Below, piece by piece: positions 14,098-21,138 of a DNA stretch of 35,850 bases. Under the pieces are notes generated by a model. It worked only from the letters and a program-made list of their open reading frames with translations. It had not been told where the DNA came from and did no database searches. The number at the start of each line of letters is the position of its first letter. Position 1 is the first letter of the stretch. The stretch is from CAZFDT01 sp964518335. GTDB taxonomy: Bacteria; Planctomycetota; Phycisphaerae; Phycisphaerales; Phycisphaeraceae. The stretch is from contig CAZFDT010000052.1 in the NCBI GenBank assembly GCA_964518335.1, forward strand, positions 1-35,850, given 5' to 3'. The translations under genes and the position numbers were made by a program.

Positions 14098-15566
14098 GCT
14101 CCTGTGTTAATCGCTTCTGTCGGCTCACCGAACAACACGCTTGGCGTCTGTGACGCGGCCTCCGCGTCGAGCTCCGCTTCCTCGTCGCGGACCGTGGCGG
14201 GGTCCAGCCACTGCTGCTGCAGTGAGCGCTTGCGGCTCATGGACCTCGCAGCGCGCAGCGTGGCGATGACGTTGGCGCGCTCGACCTCGTCGTCGGGCAT
14301 GCCGTCGCGCATCTCCACGCCCAGGGGGATGGCGGGCGCGATGCCCGCCTGGCTCTCCATCGCCATGGTCATCGCCATGACGATCGCCTGTCGCCAGACC
14401 ACCGCCTTGCGCGCGGCCTTGGCCAGGGCCGGCGCCGCCGCCAGTCGCATCTTGGCCGCGGTCTCGACGGCGCTGTCGTCCTTGACGCCGAGCACCGACA
14501 GCGGCATCTCCGCCACGGTCGCCAGGGCGGAGAGGGCGAACTTGCGGTCCTCCATCGCGCTGGCCAGCTCGGCGTTCCAGGTGATGTACTGGGGCAACTC
14601 GTCTTTGTTGCGGTAGAAGAACACTTCCGCCGCCGCAGGCAGGTTGCCGGTCTGCGGATCGACCATCGCATCGGGTGCGGCGAGCTTTGGATCGGCGTGC
14701 TTGGCCAGCACACGACCGATCTGCGTGTTGGCGGCGTGCAGCGAGTCCTGCAGCTCGATCAGGCCGTCGTAGTCGCTGCGACCGCCAAAGCCGTTGGGCA
14801 CCCGAATCAAGTTCGGCCGGCTCAATCCGGTCGGCTCGCGCTCGGGCAACGGCTCGCCGGCGTCGGTGCGAGCCGGCCACTTGTCGATCGGCAGCGACTC
14901 GGCTCGCTTGAATCCGGCGGCGTCCACCTGGTCGAGCCGATAGACGCGACGTTCGATGAGACCGGCCGTGTGGTGGGTCTCCAGCAGCAGGGCGGTGGGG
15001 GTCGTGCCCTCCTGCGTCAATGCCGTCGCATAGCGGATGTAGCGCGGGTACTGTCGGTCGGTCGTTTCGTGGCCTTGGGGCCACACTTCGTCAGCGGGCA
15101 CATGCCCGATGCTGGCCTGACCGTTGAGTCGGCTCAACTCCAGATACGTCTCGCCCGCCCAGCAGCACTCGGCGGCGGCGTCGATCAGCATCGCCGGAAG
15201 CCACGAGCGCTCCGCGATGGTGTCGACCGCCAGCTGCATCGCGTCGTTGTCGATGTAGAGTCGCGGCGACTCGCCGAACAGCAGGTCGGCCATCTTCTCG
15301 CACACCAGCGTGAGCAGGTTGTAGGGTCGGAAGTACGGCGGCTCGTGCTCGCGCAGCGACGGGAATGGGTGGGCCGATCGGCCCTCGCAGAGGTAGTAGT
15401 CGCGGTGCCGGCCCTCGAAGAGCATGCGGGCCTGGCGCAGCCGCTCGGCGCGACACCGCTCGGCCGGCGTCATCCACGCCAGGCCTGACCGGGACAGCAC
15501 GGCGTTGGCCCCGCCGCTTGAGCGGTGCCAGACGTTGCCGAGGTTGTGCGTGTGCATGACGCTCAT
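14094..15566 (-). CDS. Portal protein (490 aa)
   Basis: The ATG at 15566 (MSVMHTHNLGNVW) follows the terminase by a short gap. The length, a central wing rich in strands (LIERRVYRLDQV, RPNLIRVPNGFGG), the stem-like SDYDGLIELQDSLHAANTQIGRVLAKHADPKL segment, and the long helical C-terminus with KFALSALATVAEMPLSVLGVKDDSAVETAAKMRLA are typical of SPP1 gp6-like portals. It follows the large terminase and precedes the head genes. It should form the dodecameric ring that docks the terminase and later the adaptor. The MuF gene that normally follows a portal is absent here and found at 28325-29914 instead. Confidence 0.85.
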   Translation of the reverse strand: MSVMHTHNLGNVWHRSSGGANAVLSRSGLAWMTPAERCRAERLRQARMLFEGRHRDYYLCEGRSAHPFPSLREHEPPYFRPYNLLTLVCEKMADLLFGESPRLYIDNDAMQLAVDTIAERSWLPAMLIDAAAECCWAGETYLELSRLNGQASIGHVPADEVWPQGHETTDRQYPRYIRYATALTQEGTTPTALLLETHHTAGLIERRVYRLDQVDAAGFKRAESLPIDKWPARTDAGEPLPEREPTGLSRPNLIRVPNGFGGRSDYDGLIELQDSLHAANTQIGRVLAKHADPKLAAPDAMVDPQTGNLPAAAEVFFYRNKDELPQYITWNAELASAMEDRKFALSALATVAEMPLSVLGVKDDSAVETAAKMRLAAAPALAKAARKAVVWRQAIVMAMTMAMESQAGIAPAIPLGVEMRDGMPDDEVERANVIATLRAARSMSRKRSLQQQWLDPATVRDEEAELDAEAASQTPSVLFGEPTEAINTGA

Positions 15567-15592
15567 GTTGCAGTTGCCATCTATTCCGGGGG

Positions 15593-16969
15593 CTACCAGC
15601 CGGCGGGCTTCCTCATCAGCGGGGCGGGGAGGGGACGCTTGTTGTCTTCGGCCGCGTGGTACGCCAGGGCCAGCGACCAGAAGCGGTCGGCGTGCCCATC
15701 GCTGTCGGAGCGATCAGCGTCAAAGCGGACGTTTCCCGCGGCGGTGATGATCTTGCGGACGCTATGGAGGTCCTCGCGCACCGCGTCGTCCATCGGGACG
15801 CGGATCAGCCTGTCCTCGAACAGCCTTCGAAGCGGCATCGCAAGCTCGCTCTTAACCGCCGCGGTGAAGCTGACGGCCTCGACCCGATACTTGCCCCAGC
15901 GGTCCTGCAGCCGCTCGGACAACTGCAACCCGATCCCGGTGGAGTCCATGCACAGCCGTCGCACACCCGGATTGGCCAGGAGCGCATTGATCGCGCCCTC
16001 CTGAGCGGTGAAGTTCACGCGGTCGAACACGCGCAGCACTCGCGTCCAGAACACATCGCCGACGCGCTCGACCACCCACAGAACTGACAGATCCTTCTTG
16101 CGGCCCACGTCGAACCCCGCGTACAGCGCCCCCGCCCCCGGAAGTTGAGTCGTCACATCGTGGAGCTGCAGATTCGCCACTTCGCACGGGCGGATCAGAT
16201 CGTAGTTGAGCAGCGACGTGGCGTCCGTGCTGCGGATGCACAGATACTCCTGGTTCCATGTGTCGGCGTCGGGCACCGTCGAGCGAAGCTCATCGAGCCA
16301 CGCCTGGCGACGGCCGGCGTCCGGGGCGGGCACGTGGTCGAGCCGCTCCTTGCGCATCTGGATACGCTCGACAATGCCCTGCTCGACGGCATCCAGCACC
16401 GTCACGCGGTGCAGGCTGCCCTTGAGCGTGCCCGCCTCGATCTGCTGCACCATCTGGGCCATGAACGTGCCCTGGCCGTTCACCGACGACCAGATCCGCA
16501 TCGGGTAGCCCCAGAACATCGCGGTCGCGTGGCCGGCCTTGAACAACTCGCGCTGGTCGCGATGGAAATCGAACTCATCGAAGCCCACCGCGCCGCCCTT
16601 GCTGCGGAAGAACTTGGGGTTGCTGCTGCCGGCGACGATCTTGTTGCCGTTGGCGAAGGTCATCACCAGCGTCAGAATCTCGTCGTCGTCAATGACCTCC
16701 TTCGCCTCCGTCACCTTGGCCACCGCGTTGACCATCGCCGCCCAGCCCTCGCACTCCTGGATGAACTCGACGCTGGCGGTCATGTCGGCCGAGGTGTGGT
16801 AGTAGTGCGATCTTGCGGGGACGCCCTCGATGCGGTCGAGCACGGCGCCCAGGGCCTGCGTCCACGTCCATCCGATGCGGCGCGACTTCTCGCAGACCGC
16901 CAGCGGCGCGGGATCGCGCAGCCAGGCGAGCTGGTAGGGGCAGAGCAGGTTGAACGGGTGATTGCTCAT
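15593..16969 (-). CDS. terL: Terminase large subunit, Mu gp28-like (458 aa)
   Basis: The ATG at 16969 overlaps the small-subunit stop (ATGA). The ATPase domain has the divergent Walker A of the Mu gp28 group, CEKSRRIGWTWT (26-37), and Walker B AVGFDEFDF with Asp131-Glu132. The RNase H-like nuclease domain shows YAGFDVGRKKDLSV (Asp287), LCMDSTGIGLQL (Asp342) and SDSDGHADRFW (Asp424/Asp428). Length is normal. In Mu-like phages it cuts at the phage end and packages a headful into host DNA. An antisense exact copy of the dispersed 11-mer (16135-16145) codes LPGAG before the nuclease motif, and a near copy lies at the stop codon. Confidence 0.92.
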   Translation of the reverse strand: MSNHPFNLLCPYQLAWLRDPAPLAVCEKSRRIGWTWTQALGAVLDRIEGVPARSHYYHTSADMTASVEFIQECEGWAAMVNAVAKVTEAKEVIDDDEILTLVMTFANGNKIVAGSSNPKFFRSKGGAVGFDEFDFHRDQRELFKAGHATAMFWGYPMRIWSSVNGQGTFMAQMVQQIEAGTLKGSLHRVTVLDAVEQGIVERIQMRKERLDHVPAPDAGRRQAWLDELRSTVPDADTWNQEYLCIRSTDATSLLNYDLIRPCEVANLQLHDVTTQLPGAGALYAGFDVGRKKDLSVLWVVERVGDVFWTRVLRVFDRVNFTAQEGAINALLANPGVRRLCMDSTGIGLQLSERLQDRWGKYRVEAVSFTAAVKSELAMPLRRLFEDRLIRVPMDDAVREDLHSVRKIITAAGNVRFDADRSDSDGHADRFWSLALAYHAAEDNKRPLPAPLMRKPAGW

Positions 16970-17514
16970 GCTGCCGTTGTGATCCCCAAGGCTTGCTTGA
17001 TCGTGGCGACCACATCCGCGCCGGACGCCCCGCCAGCAGCGGCCGCTTGCGCCCTGGCCAGGGCGTCCTGCTGCCGCTGTTCGTACTCGCGCTTGACCTT
17101 CTCGATCCGCTGCTTGGTGGTCGCCGCCTGGTTCATCGCCATCGACAACTGCAGCAGTTCCTTGGCGTCCATGTCCCCGTCCACGTCGATGCTCAGGAGC
17201 TTCTCGGCCATGATCTGCTGGAAGCGGGCCAGGCTCGCCTCGCCCAGCGACTCGACCCCGCCCTCGCGGGCCACGTCGGCGAAGGCCCGCGCCAGCTCGG
17301 CCGAGCGGCGCACGCCGTCGAGCGTCTCCTGGAAGTTGCGCCGATGCTTCCACACCGCCCCACGCGACACGGCGAACCCTCGCTCATCGAGCCAGTCGAG
17401 AAGGTCATCGATCGTCGTCGCCGGCTGGCGCAGCAGCGCCTGGTATTCGGCGCGGTCAGCGTCGGATACTTCCGGGGCGGCCAGCACTTGATCGACTCGG
17501 TACTTGCGGCTCAC
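16966..17514 (-). CDS. terS: Terminase small subunit, Mu gp27-like (DUF3486) (182 aa)
   Basis: The start is GTG at 17514, overlapping the upstream stop (GTGA). The N-terminus is HTH-like (DDLLDWLDERGFAVSRGAVWKHRRNFQ), the middle is a helical FADVAREGGVESLGEASLARFQQIMAEKLLSID, and the C-terminus is a coiled coil (TTKQRIEKVKREYEQRQQDALARAQ). This is the layout of the gp27/DUF3486 proteins found directly before gp28-type terminases. It should recognise the phage end and load the large subunit. The residues APEV near the N-terminus come from a copy of the dispersed motif (17468-17477). Confidence 0.85.
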   Translation of the reverse strand: MSRKYRVDQVLAAPEVSDADRAEYQALLRQPATTIDDLLDWLDERGFAVSRGAVWKHRRNFQETLDGVRRSAELARAFADVAREGGVESLGEASLARFQQIMAEKLLSIDVDGDMDAKELLQLSMAMNQAATTKQRIEKVKREYEQRQQDALARAQAAAAGGASGADVVATIKQALGITTAA

Positions 17515-17855
17515 AGGCGGTCATCCTCGACCAGGGGGTTAGGCGCGATCGCCTGAGCGACGAGCGCCGTGCCGTCGTCGGTCACGCGCACGATCAAGTG
17601 TTCGTCGGGCGTGCTGAACGCAGCCGCCAGGCCACTGCGGCGATCGATCGTGAGGCAGAGGCCCGCGGCGACCAGGTCGCCCAGCAGGCCGCGCCACGCC
17701 TGGGCGTCGTCAACGTCCTCGCCCACGTCCGCGAGGATGTCCATGAGCGTGCGCCAGCGCAGGCCGCCGGAAGCCCGCGCGGCATTGACCAGTTCGAGCA
17801 GGCGGCGGCGCTTGCGCTTGTCGGCCATCGTGCTGTTTCCGGGGGCGGGGTTCAT
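17511..17855 (-). CDS. Mu gp26-like winged-helix protein (114 aa)
   Basis: The ATG at 17855 overlaps the gp25-like stop (ATGA); a second start at 17828 (MADKRKRRRL) is possible. The body is a winged helix: RRRLLELVNAARASGGLRWRTLMDIL, DVDDAQAWRGLLGDLVAAGLCLTID, then EHLIVRVTDDGTALV as the wing with a final helix. This matches the small wHTH protein encoded between gp25 and gp27 in Mu-like genomes. A near copy of the dispersed motif (TTTCCGGGGGC, 17836-17846) lies in its first codons. It probably helps packaging or late gene regulation; no direct evidence exists. Confidence 0.6.
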   Translation of the reverse strand: MNPAPGNSTMADKRKRRRLLELVNAARASGGLRWRTLMDILADVGEDVDDAQAWRGLLGDLVAAGLCLTIDRRSGLAAAFSTPDEHLIVRVTDDGTALVAQAIAPNPLVEDDRL

Positions 17856-18298
17856 GCGCCGTCCTTGTTGGCGGTGTTGTGATCGCAATGCACGCACGCA
17901 CCGGCGATGCGGTTGACGGTCAACTGCAGCTTCACGAGCTGTGCGGCGATGTCGCGCAGGTCCTCGCGCGTCGCGGTCGTGCGTTTGAGTTCCTCGATCT
18001 GCTGCTGGGTCTTAAGCTCCAGGCGGTGGCGGTGTTCCTTGTTCTCGTCAAACTCGTCGTCGCCGCGCTCCAGGCGACGCTGGATTTCCGCGACGATCGT
18101 CTTGAGCGTGGTGATCGCCCCCGCCATGTCCCCGGCAAGCTTGCCGAAGCGCAGGTCCACCGCGTCGGCGGCCGCCGCGCGGAGCTGGTCCTCCAGCTTG
18201 CCGATCTTGGCCGTCTTCGAGCCGACGTAGAACAGGCCGACCGTCACCGCGATGGTGGCGATGCCGTTGATGATCGATACGGCCAGTGCTGGTTCCAT
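17852..18298 (-). CDS. Mu gp25-like DUF2730 membrane-anchored coiled-coil protein (148 aa)
   Basis: The ATG at 18298 has AAGGA nine bases upstream. Residues 4-26 form one transmembrane segment (LAVSIINGIATIAVTVGLFYVG), followed by a long charged coiled coil (KLEDQLRAAAADAVDLRFGKL, TLKTIVAEIQRRLERGDDEF, LKTQQQIEELKRTT) and a short CVHCDH tail. This is the architecture of DUF2730 proteins, the first of the gp25-26-27-28 series, and the order here is exactly that. The function is unknown even in Mu. Confidence 0.75.
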   Translation of the reverse strand: MEPALAVSIINGIATIAVTVGLFYVGSKTAKIGKLEDQLRAAAADAVDLRFGKLAGDMAGAITTLKTIVAEIQRRLERGDDEFDENKEHRHRLELKTQQQIEELKRTTATREDLRDIAAQLVKLQLTVNRIAGACVHCDHNTANKDGA

Positions 18299-18330
18299 GC
18301 GTCGCGTCCTTACGGGGGAGCGGGGGAAAA

Positions 18331-18360
18331 GCCGACGGCGCCGGGTCGGACGCCGTCGGC
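18331..18360 (-). terminator. Rho-independent terminator, minus strand
   Basis: GCCGACGGCG (18331-18340) and CGCCGTCGGC (18351-18360) form a perfect 10-bp stem with a 10-base loop. On the minus strand the stem is followed by TTTTCCCCC. It lies between the small 71-residue gene and the gp25-like gene, so it would separate the upstream module from the packaging operon. Confidence 0.7.
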
Positions 18361-18367
18361 CAGGAGG

Positions 18368-19243
18368 TCAATGGTTGAGGGCGGGCGCACCCGCCCTCAA
18401 CGCGAAACACGTTGCGCTCTGGCGCGCCTTGTGGTCAGGAGTCGTGCACAGCCGCGACCGCCGCGTCAGGCGGCGCCAGTCGCTGCAGCTTCCGGGGGCG
18501 GGGGCGGGGGCAGCAGCGCCTGCCAGCGCTTCTCCGCGGCGGCCTGCCGCGCCTTCACCTGGGCAACTTCCTCGGGCGTCGGCTCTCGGCCCTCGCGTTG
18601 CAGTTGCTCGGCCAGCGTCATCAGGAACTGCATCCCCTCGCCCATCACGCGCATCAGCGCCAGGAGTTCGAGTACGGTCATCGGCGTTTCCCTTCTGCAA
18701 TCGCAAGCGGCGGGCGATCAGCTCGTCCATCGCGGCGTTAAATGCGGAGACGGCGTCGGACCACCCGACCCCGTCGCCGTTAAGCGCAGCTTGCTCCATG
18801 AGGTCCAGGGCGACGGCGGCCTGCCCCCGGAAGTGTTCGATTTCCAGCGTCGCGGCATCGCCGATCAGCCCGGTCTGGCGGTACACGCTCAGTCCGTTGA
18901 GCGTGGCGGTGTACGTTTCGCGGCCAATCACGGTCTGCTGCAGCGGCGACAGTGGGCCAGCGGCCATGCAGCCGGTCAACAGCAGCGGGGCGATCACCAC
19001 GGGCAACAGCAGCGCGAGGTTGCGGTCGGCGGGCTTGAGCACGCCCCCGGCGTGCAGGCGGTGGATGACGAGGTCGATCAGAAACAGCACGACGGCCGCG
19101 ATCGCCGTGGCCATGGCGTCGGACAGCGGGGCGACCTGGGGCGGGGGCGAGGCGGTCTCGGCGGCGCCGCTGAGCCAGGCGGCGACGGCCGTCAGCGCGA
19201 CGGCAATGTAGCGCGAGATGAGCTGCACGATGCGAGTGGTCAT
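18368..19243 (-). CDS. Holin-like / lipoprotein composite ORF (up to 291 aa)
   Basis: The ATG at 19243 overlaps the upstream stop (ATGA). Residues 8-26 and 44-62 are two membrane segments separated by a short Pro-rich loop, holin-like. Residues 76-92 form a third hydrophobic stretch ending in a lipobox LLTGC (Cys92), followed by a helical soluble domain to about residue 185. The remaining ~105 codons are Arg/Ala/Gly-rich and overlap the 71-residue gene in another frame, so the true protein may end earlier if a one-base change has removed its stop. An in-frame GTG at codon 68 could start a separate lipoprotein. In Mu-like phages this slot, just before gp25, holds lysis genes. A holin plus o-spanin-like function is a hypothesis. 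Confidence 0.5.
   Translation of the reverse strand: MTTRIVQLISRYIAVALTAVAAWLSGAAETASPPPQVAPLSDAMATAIAAVVLFLIDLVIHRLHAGGVLKPADRNLALLLPVVIAPLLLTGCMAAGPLSPLQQTVIGRETYTATLNGLSVYRQTGLIGDAATLEIEHFRGQAAVALDLMEQAALNGDGVGWSDAVSAFNAAMDELIARRLRLQKGNADDRTRTPGADARDGRGDAVPDDAGRATATRGPRADARGSCPGEGAAGRRGEALAGAAAPAPAPGSCSDWRRLTRRSRLCTTPDHKARQSATCFALRAGAPALNH
18375..18400. other. Second intergenic hairpin, 11-bp perfect stem
   Basis: TTGAGGGCGGG (18375-18385) pairs with CCCGCCCTCAA (18390-18400) around a 4-base loop CGCA. It lies 14 bases from the neighbouring terminator, giving a double hairpin in this ~165-bp gap. The stop at 18368 of the long overlapping ORF lies just beyond it. Confidence 0.65.
18466..18681 (-). 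CDS. Small helical protein with Pro-rich tail (71 aa)
   Basis: The ATG at 18681 has GAAGGG eight bases upstream. It is a single amphipathic helical region (MTVLELLALMRVMGEGMQF, LAEQLQREGREPTPEEVAQV, then RQAAAEKRWQALL) ending in a Pro-rich PPPPPPEAAATGAA, encoded by a copy of the dispersed motif with long G runs (18489-18515). It overlaps the 3' part of the composite membrane ORF in a different frame; the codon pattern favours this frame over the longer one. The function is unknown. Confidence 0.6.
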   Translation of the reverse strand: MTVLELLALMRVMGEGMQFLMTLAEQLQREGREPTPEEVAQVKARQAAAEKRWQALLPPPPPPEAAATGAA

Positions 19244-19512
19244 GAGCGATCTCCAAAAGGGGTGTTCGGACCCTGATCCCCGATCCCTGAACCCTGAACC
19301 CTGCCTGCCGAGAACTCCAGCCAGGCGATGGGGATGCGCATCACCGGCGACTCTTCGCCGGGCGTCCAGTCGTCGCGGTGGACCTCCGCGTGGCGCATGC
19401 CAGCGCGCTCGACGAACATGCCGGTCGAGCGGCTGCCGTCCGGCCAGTTGATCGCGCACGGCCGCCCCTGCGGCGGCGTGGCGCGGATCGGCTTGCGGTC
19501 GTGCGTGGGCAT
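19240..19512 (-). CDS. Hypothetical protein (90 aa) with a repeat-derived C-terminus
   Basis: The ATG at 19512 overlaps the previous TGA by one base. It starts MPTHDRKPIRATPPQGRPCAINWPDGSRSTGMFVERAG and has a small beta-rich domain (WPDGSRSTGMF, MRHAEVHRDDW, PVMRIPIAWLEF). The last ~20 residues (RVQGSGIGDQGPNTPF) come from a 7-bp tandem repeat and look like a later addition. No family is recognised. It belongs to a run of small pre-packaging genes. Confidence 0.55.
   Translation of the reverse strand: MPTHDRKPIRATPPQGRPCAINWPDGSRSTGMFVERAGMRHAEVHRDDWTPGEESPVMRIPIAWLEFSAGRVQGSGIGDQGPNTPFGDRS
19270..19304. repeat. Heptamer tandem repeat (ACCCTGA-type, five units)
   Basis: Five consecutive 7-bp units: ACCCTGA, TCCCCGA, TCCCTGA, ACCCTGA, ACCCTGC. 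The complement reads GGGTTCA/GGGATC-type, telomere-like. It lies inside the 3' end of the 90-residue gene. A 7-bp unit shifts frame with each copy, which fits a repeat inserted near a dispensable C-terminus. Confidence 0.85.
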
Positions 19513-19736
19513 CAGGCGGCCCTCCCTTCCAGGGACAGCCCCGGATTTGCATCGCGGGGTTCCAGATTCCGGGGGCGGATGCCGCCGACCACGCGGTCGC
19601 CGATGAGGGTCATCCGGCCGCGGGTGGCGCGCTCGACCTGGCGGGCGGTGATGCGATCGAACTCGCGGCGGAAGGCCGCGTCTTTCTCCGCGTCTTTGCC
19701 GCGGTGGGCGCGGGTGGGGTCGGGCTTATGTGCCAT
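19512..19736 (-). CDS. Small basic hypothetical protein (74 aa)
   Basis: The ATG at 19736 overlaps the 3' end of the preceding gene by 11 bp. The protein is basic and helical (MAHKPDPTRAHRGKDAEKDAAFRREFDRITARQVERATRGRM), then has a short strand region (MTLIGDRVVGGIRP). A near copy of the dispersed motif (ATTCCGGGGGC, 19566-19576) encodes its RPRNLEPRD. A nucleic-acid-binding role would fit the charge, but nothing specific is seen. Confidence 0.5.
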   Translation of the reverse strand: MAHKPDPTRAHRGKDAEKDAAFRREFDRITARQVERATRGRMTLIGDRVVGGIRPRNLEPRDANPGLSLEGRAA

Positions 19737-19977
19737 CCCGCACCCCCTTCACGCGGGCCTCCGCCTCGCTGATGGCGATCTGGGCGGCGCGGCAGGCCTG
19801 GCGCAGGGCGTCGTTGTTGCCCGGCCCGAACGGCCGAAACTCACGCTTCACGTCGTAAAGGGCGTCCCAGGCCAACTGCAGCGTCCGCAGCCTGCGCTGC
19901 TGCACCGGCGTCAGCTTCCGGTTGGCCGGTTTCCGGGGGCTGCTCCCTGCTCTGGATGTGCGGGTAATGCTGGGCAT
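19726..19977 (-). CDS. Small helical basic protein (83 aa)
   Basis: The frame is open further upstream, but the ATG at 19977 is the best start. After a disordered basic N-terminus (MPSITRTSRAGSSPRKPANRK) comes a helical domain, LTPVQQRRLRTLQLAWDALYDVKREF, a GPGNN turn, then LRQACRAAQIAISEAEARVKG. A near copy of the dispersed motif (TTTCCGGGGGC, 19930-19940) codes SPRK. It overlaps another ORF (19841-20125) in a different frame. No family is recognised. Confidence 0.5.
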   Translation of the reverse strand: MPSITRTSRAGSSPRKPANRKLTPVQQRRLRTLQLAWDALYDVKREFRPFGPGNNDALRQACRAAQIAISEAEARVKGVRDGT

Positions 19978-20125
19978 CCGTGCGCCGATCTGCGAGCGAC
20001 CATGCTCGCGCGATCCGCTGCACTTGCCCCATGAACAGAGCAAGGCCGCGGAGCATCGCATCGGATACTCGCACGGCCCTAAAGTCGAGTTGAATCACAG
20101 GGGTCTTGCGTCGGCGGGCAGTCAC
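19841..20125 (-). CDS. Possible hypothetical protein, first gene of the minus-strand operon (94 aa)
   Basis: The start is GTG at 20125 with GGAAG about nine bases upstream. The first ~60 residues look protein-like (MTARRRKTPVIQLDFRAVRV, then SDAMLRGLALFMGQVQRIARAW). The last ~30 are Ala-rich and probably out-of-frame sequence shared with the overlapping gene 19726-19977. This suggests two real genes with a long overlap, or one gene split by a frameshift where a copy of the dispersed motif sits (19930-19940). Confidence 0.4.
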   Translation of the reverse strand: MTARRRKTPVIQLDFRAVRVSDAMLRGLALFMGQVQRIARAWSLADRRTDAQHYPHIQSREQPPETGQPEADAGAAAQAADAAVGLGRPLRREA

Positions 20126-20185
20126 TCCCGTTCTTCCGACGTGAGGAGGGTATCGACAAATAGGAGCGCCGTCAAGAATATTTTT

Positions 20186-20611
20186 CTAGGCCCGATCTAT
20201 GATGCTGCTGCACTTGCGGCACCTCCAGACCTTGCGACGCTTACCGCCGATGAACAAGGCGAGGATGCATAGGGGGATGCCGATGATGGCCCCGACAACT
20301 GTCAGCGAGAGTGAGACGCCGACGACGAAAATGATCAGCGCCAATGCGATGCCGAGGGCGTTGCCGCTACTGATCGTCCTCTTGACCATTTCGCCACCAC
20401 AGTGTTGACAGGCCAGCCCGCCACGCCGCTTGGTGGGGCCAGGCGAGGCAGCGACCGGGGTTGGTGTTTCGGCCGCTTCGCTTGTTCGGATCGCGGTGAT
20501 GCAGTTGCCGCAGACGGCGTGATCATGGTGGAGGTGGACCGTCTCAAGCTTTCCAATGATTCGGCCGCAGTTCTGGCAGCTTTCCTGTTGTGGTGTCACA
20601 GTCCGATTCAT
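20186..20611 (-). CDS. Double zinc-ribbon membrane protein (141 aa)
   Basis: The ATG at 20611 (MNRTVTPQQESCQNCG) is chosen; the upstream in-frame extension would run into the divergent promoter region. Cys12/Cys15 with Cys34/Cys37 form one zinc site (plus His26, His28, His29 and His31). Cys68/Cys71 with Cys131/Cys134 form a second, split by two adjacent membrane segments (about 85-122: ALGIALALIIFVVGV, then VVGAIIGIPLCILALFIGG). The two halves of the second zinc site would therefore meet on the same side of the membrane. G+C is lower than in neighbours. It is at the regulatory core, divergent from the HExxH gene. The function is unknown; a superinfection or signalling role is a guess. Confidence 0.65.
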   Translation of the reverse strand: MNRTVTPQQESCQNCGRIIGKLETVHLHHDHAVCGNCITAIRTSEAAETPTPVAASPGPTKRRGGLACQHCGGEMVKRTISSGNALGIALALIIFVVGVSLSLTVVGAIIGIPLCILALFIGGKRRKVWRCRKCSSIIDRA

Positions 20612-20748
20612 GCTGTTGCCCCATATCATGCGGCGACGCGCAACCACCGGACCACCCGGATTGCGAGAGGCCGAACTGTTGATCTTTTCAATCCATGTGT
20701 TAGCATATTGTACGTATCTGTTCAATACCGATTTTCCGGAGTCCTGTC
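20612..20748. promoter_or_regulatory. Divergent intergenic region, possible promoter for the HExxH gene
   Basis: This 137-bp gap separates minus and plus genes and becomes AT-rich near 20,675-20,735. On the plus strand TTGATC (20679-20684) is followed 16 bases later by TAGCAT (20701-20706), a weak sigma70-like pair, and GGAG lies before the ATG at 20749. No clear operator palindrome is visible. Confidence 0.3.
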
Positions 20749-21138
20749 ATGTCTATGCACGTTCCGGTCGGTCCGTTCGCGTATGAAATCCGCCTGTTTT
20801 CGGGGCCGATACCGCATCCCGACGGGCCTGCGATGGGCACGTGCGACACCGCGGCGATGCTCATCCTCATCAGCGACTGCGTGCCGGCGGGCAAGCGCAT
20901 GAGCCTGTTCTGGCACGAGCTGGCTCACGCCATCAAGGGCGAGTGCGACGTGACGCTGGCGCCCGGCCTGGACGAGGAGGCGATCGCCAACCTGATGGGG
21001 CTGGGTCTGGCCCGACTCGACGCCCGCACGCTCGCCCGCGTGCAGGTGTATCTGCAGCAGGGCATCGAAGCGCGCGATGTGATCATGCTGCCCGGCGTCC
21101 ATGATGCGATCCCCGTCATCAGTCCCGTGTGGGCTTAG
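20749..21138 (+). CDS. ImmA/IrrE-like HExxH metallopeptidase (129 aa)
   Basis: The ATG at 20749 has GGAG seven bases upstream. The central FWHELAHAIKGECD carries HExxH (HELAH), followed by LDEEAIANLMGLGLA, where the downstream Glu residues could supply the third zinc ligand as in ImmA/IrrE proteases. Length is typical of small ImmA-like proteins. Such proteases cleave phage or ICE repressors to trigger induction. It sits at the regulatory core, convergent with (20-bp overlap) a small DNA-binding candidate that could be its target. Confidence 0.7.
   Translation: MSMHVPVGPFAYEIRLFSGPIPHPDGPAMGTCDTAAMLILISDCVPAGKRMSLFWHELAHAIKGECDVTLAPGLDEEAIANLMGLGLARLDARTLARVQVYLQQGIEARDVIMLPGVHDAIPVISPVWA

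Noticed and set aside
16145..17491. Long plus-strand ORF antisense to both terminase genes
   Set aside because: Antisense of recognised terL/terS; no motif in it.
19270..19304. CRISPR array or telomere
   Set aside because: Units are 7 bp without spacers and the tract is only 35 bp long.
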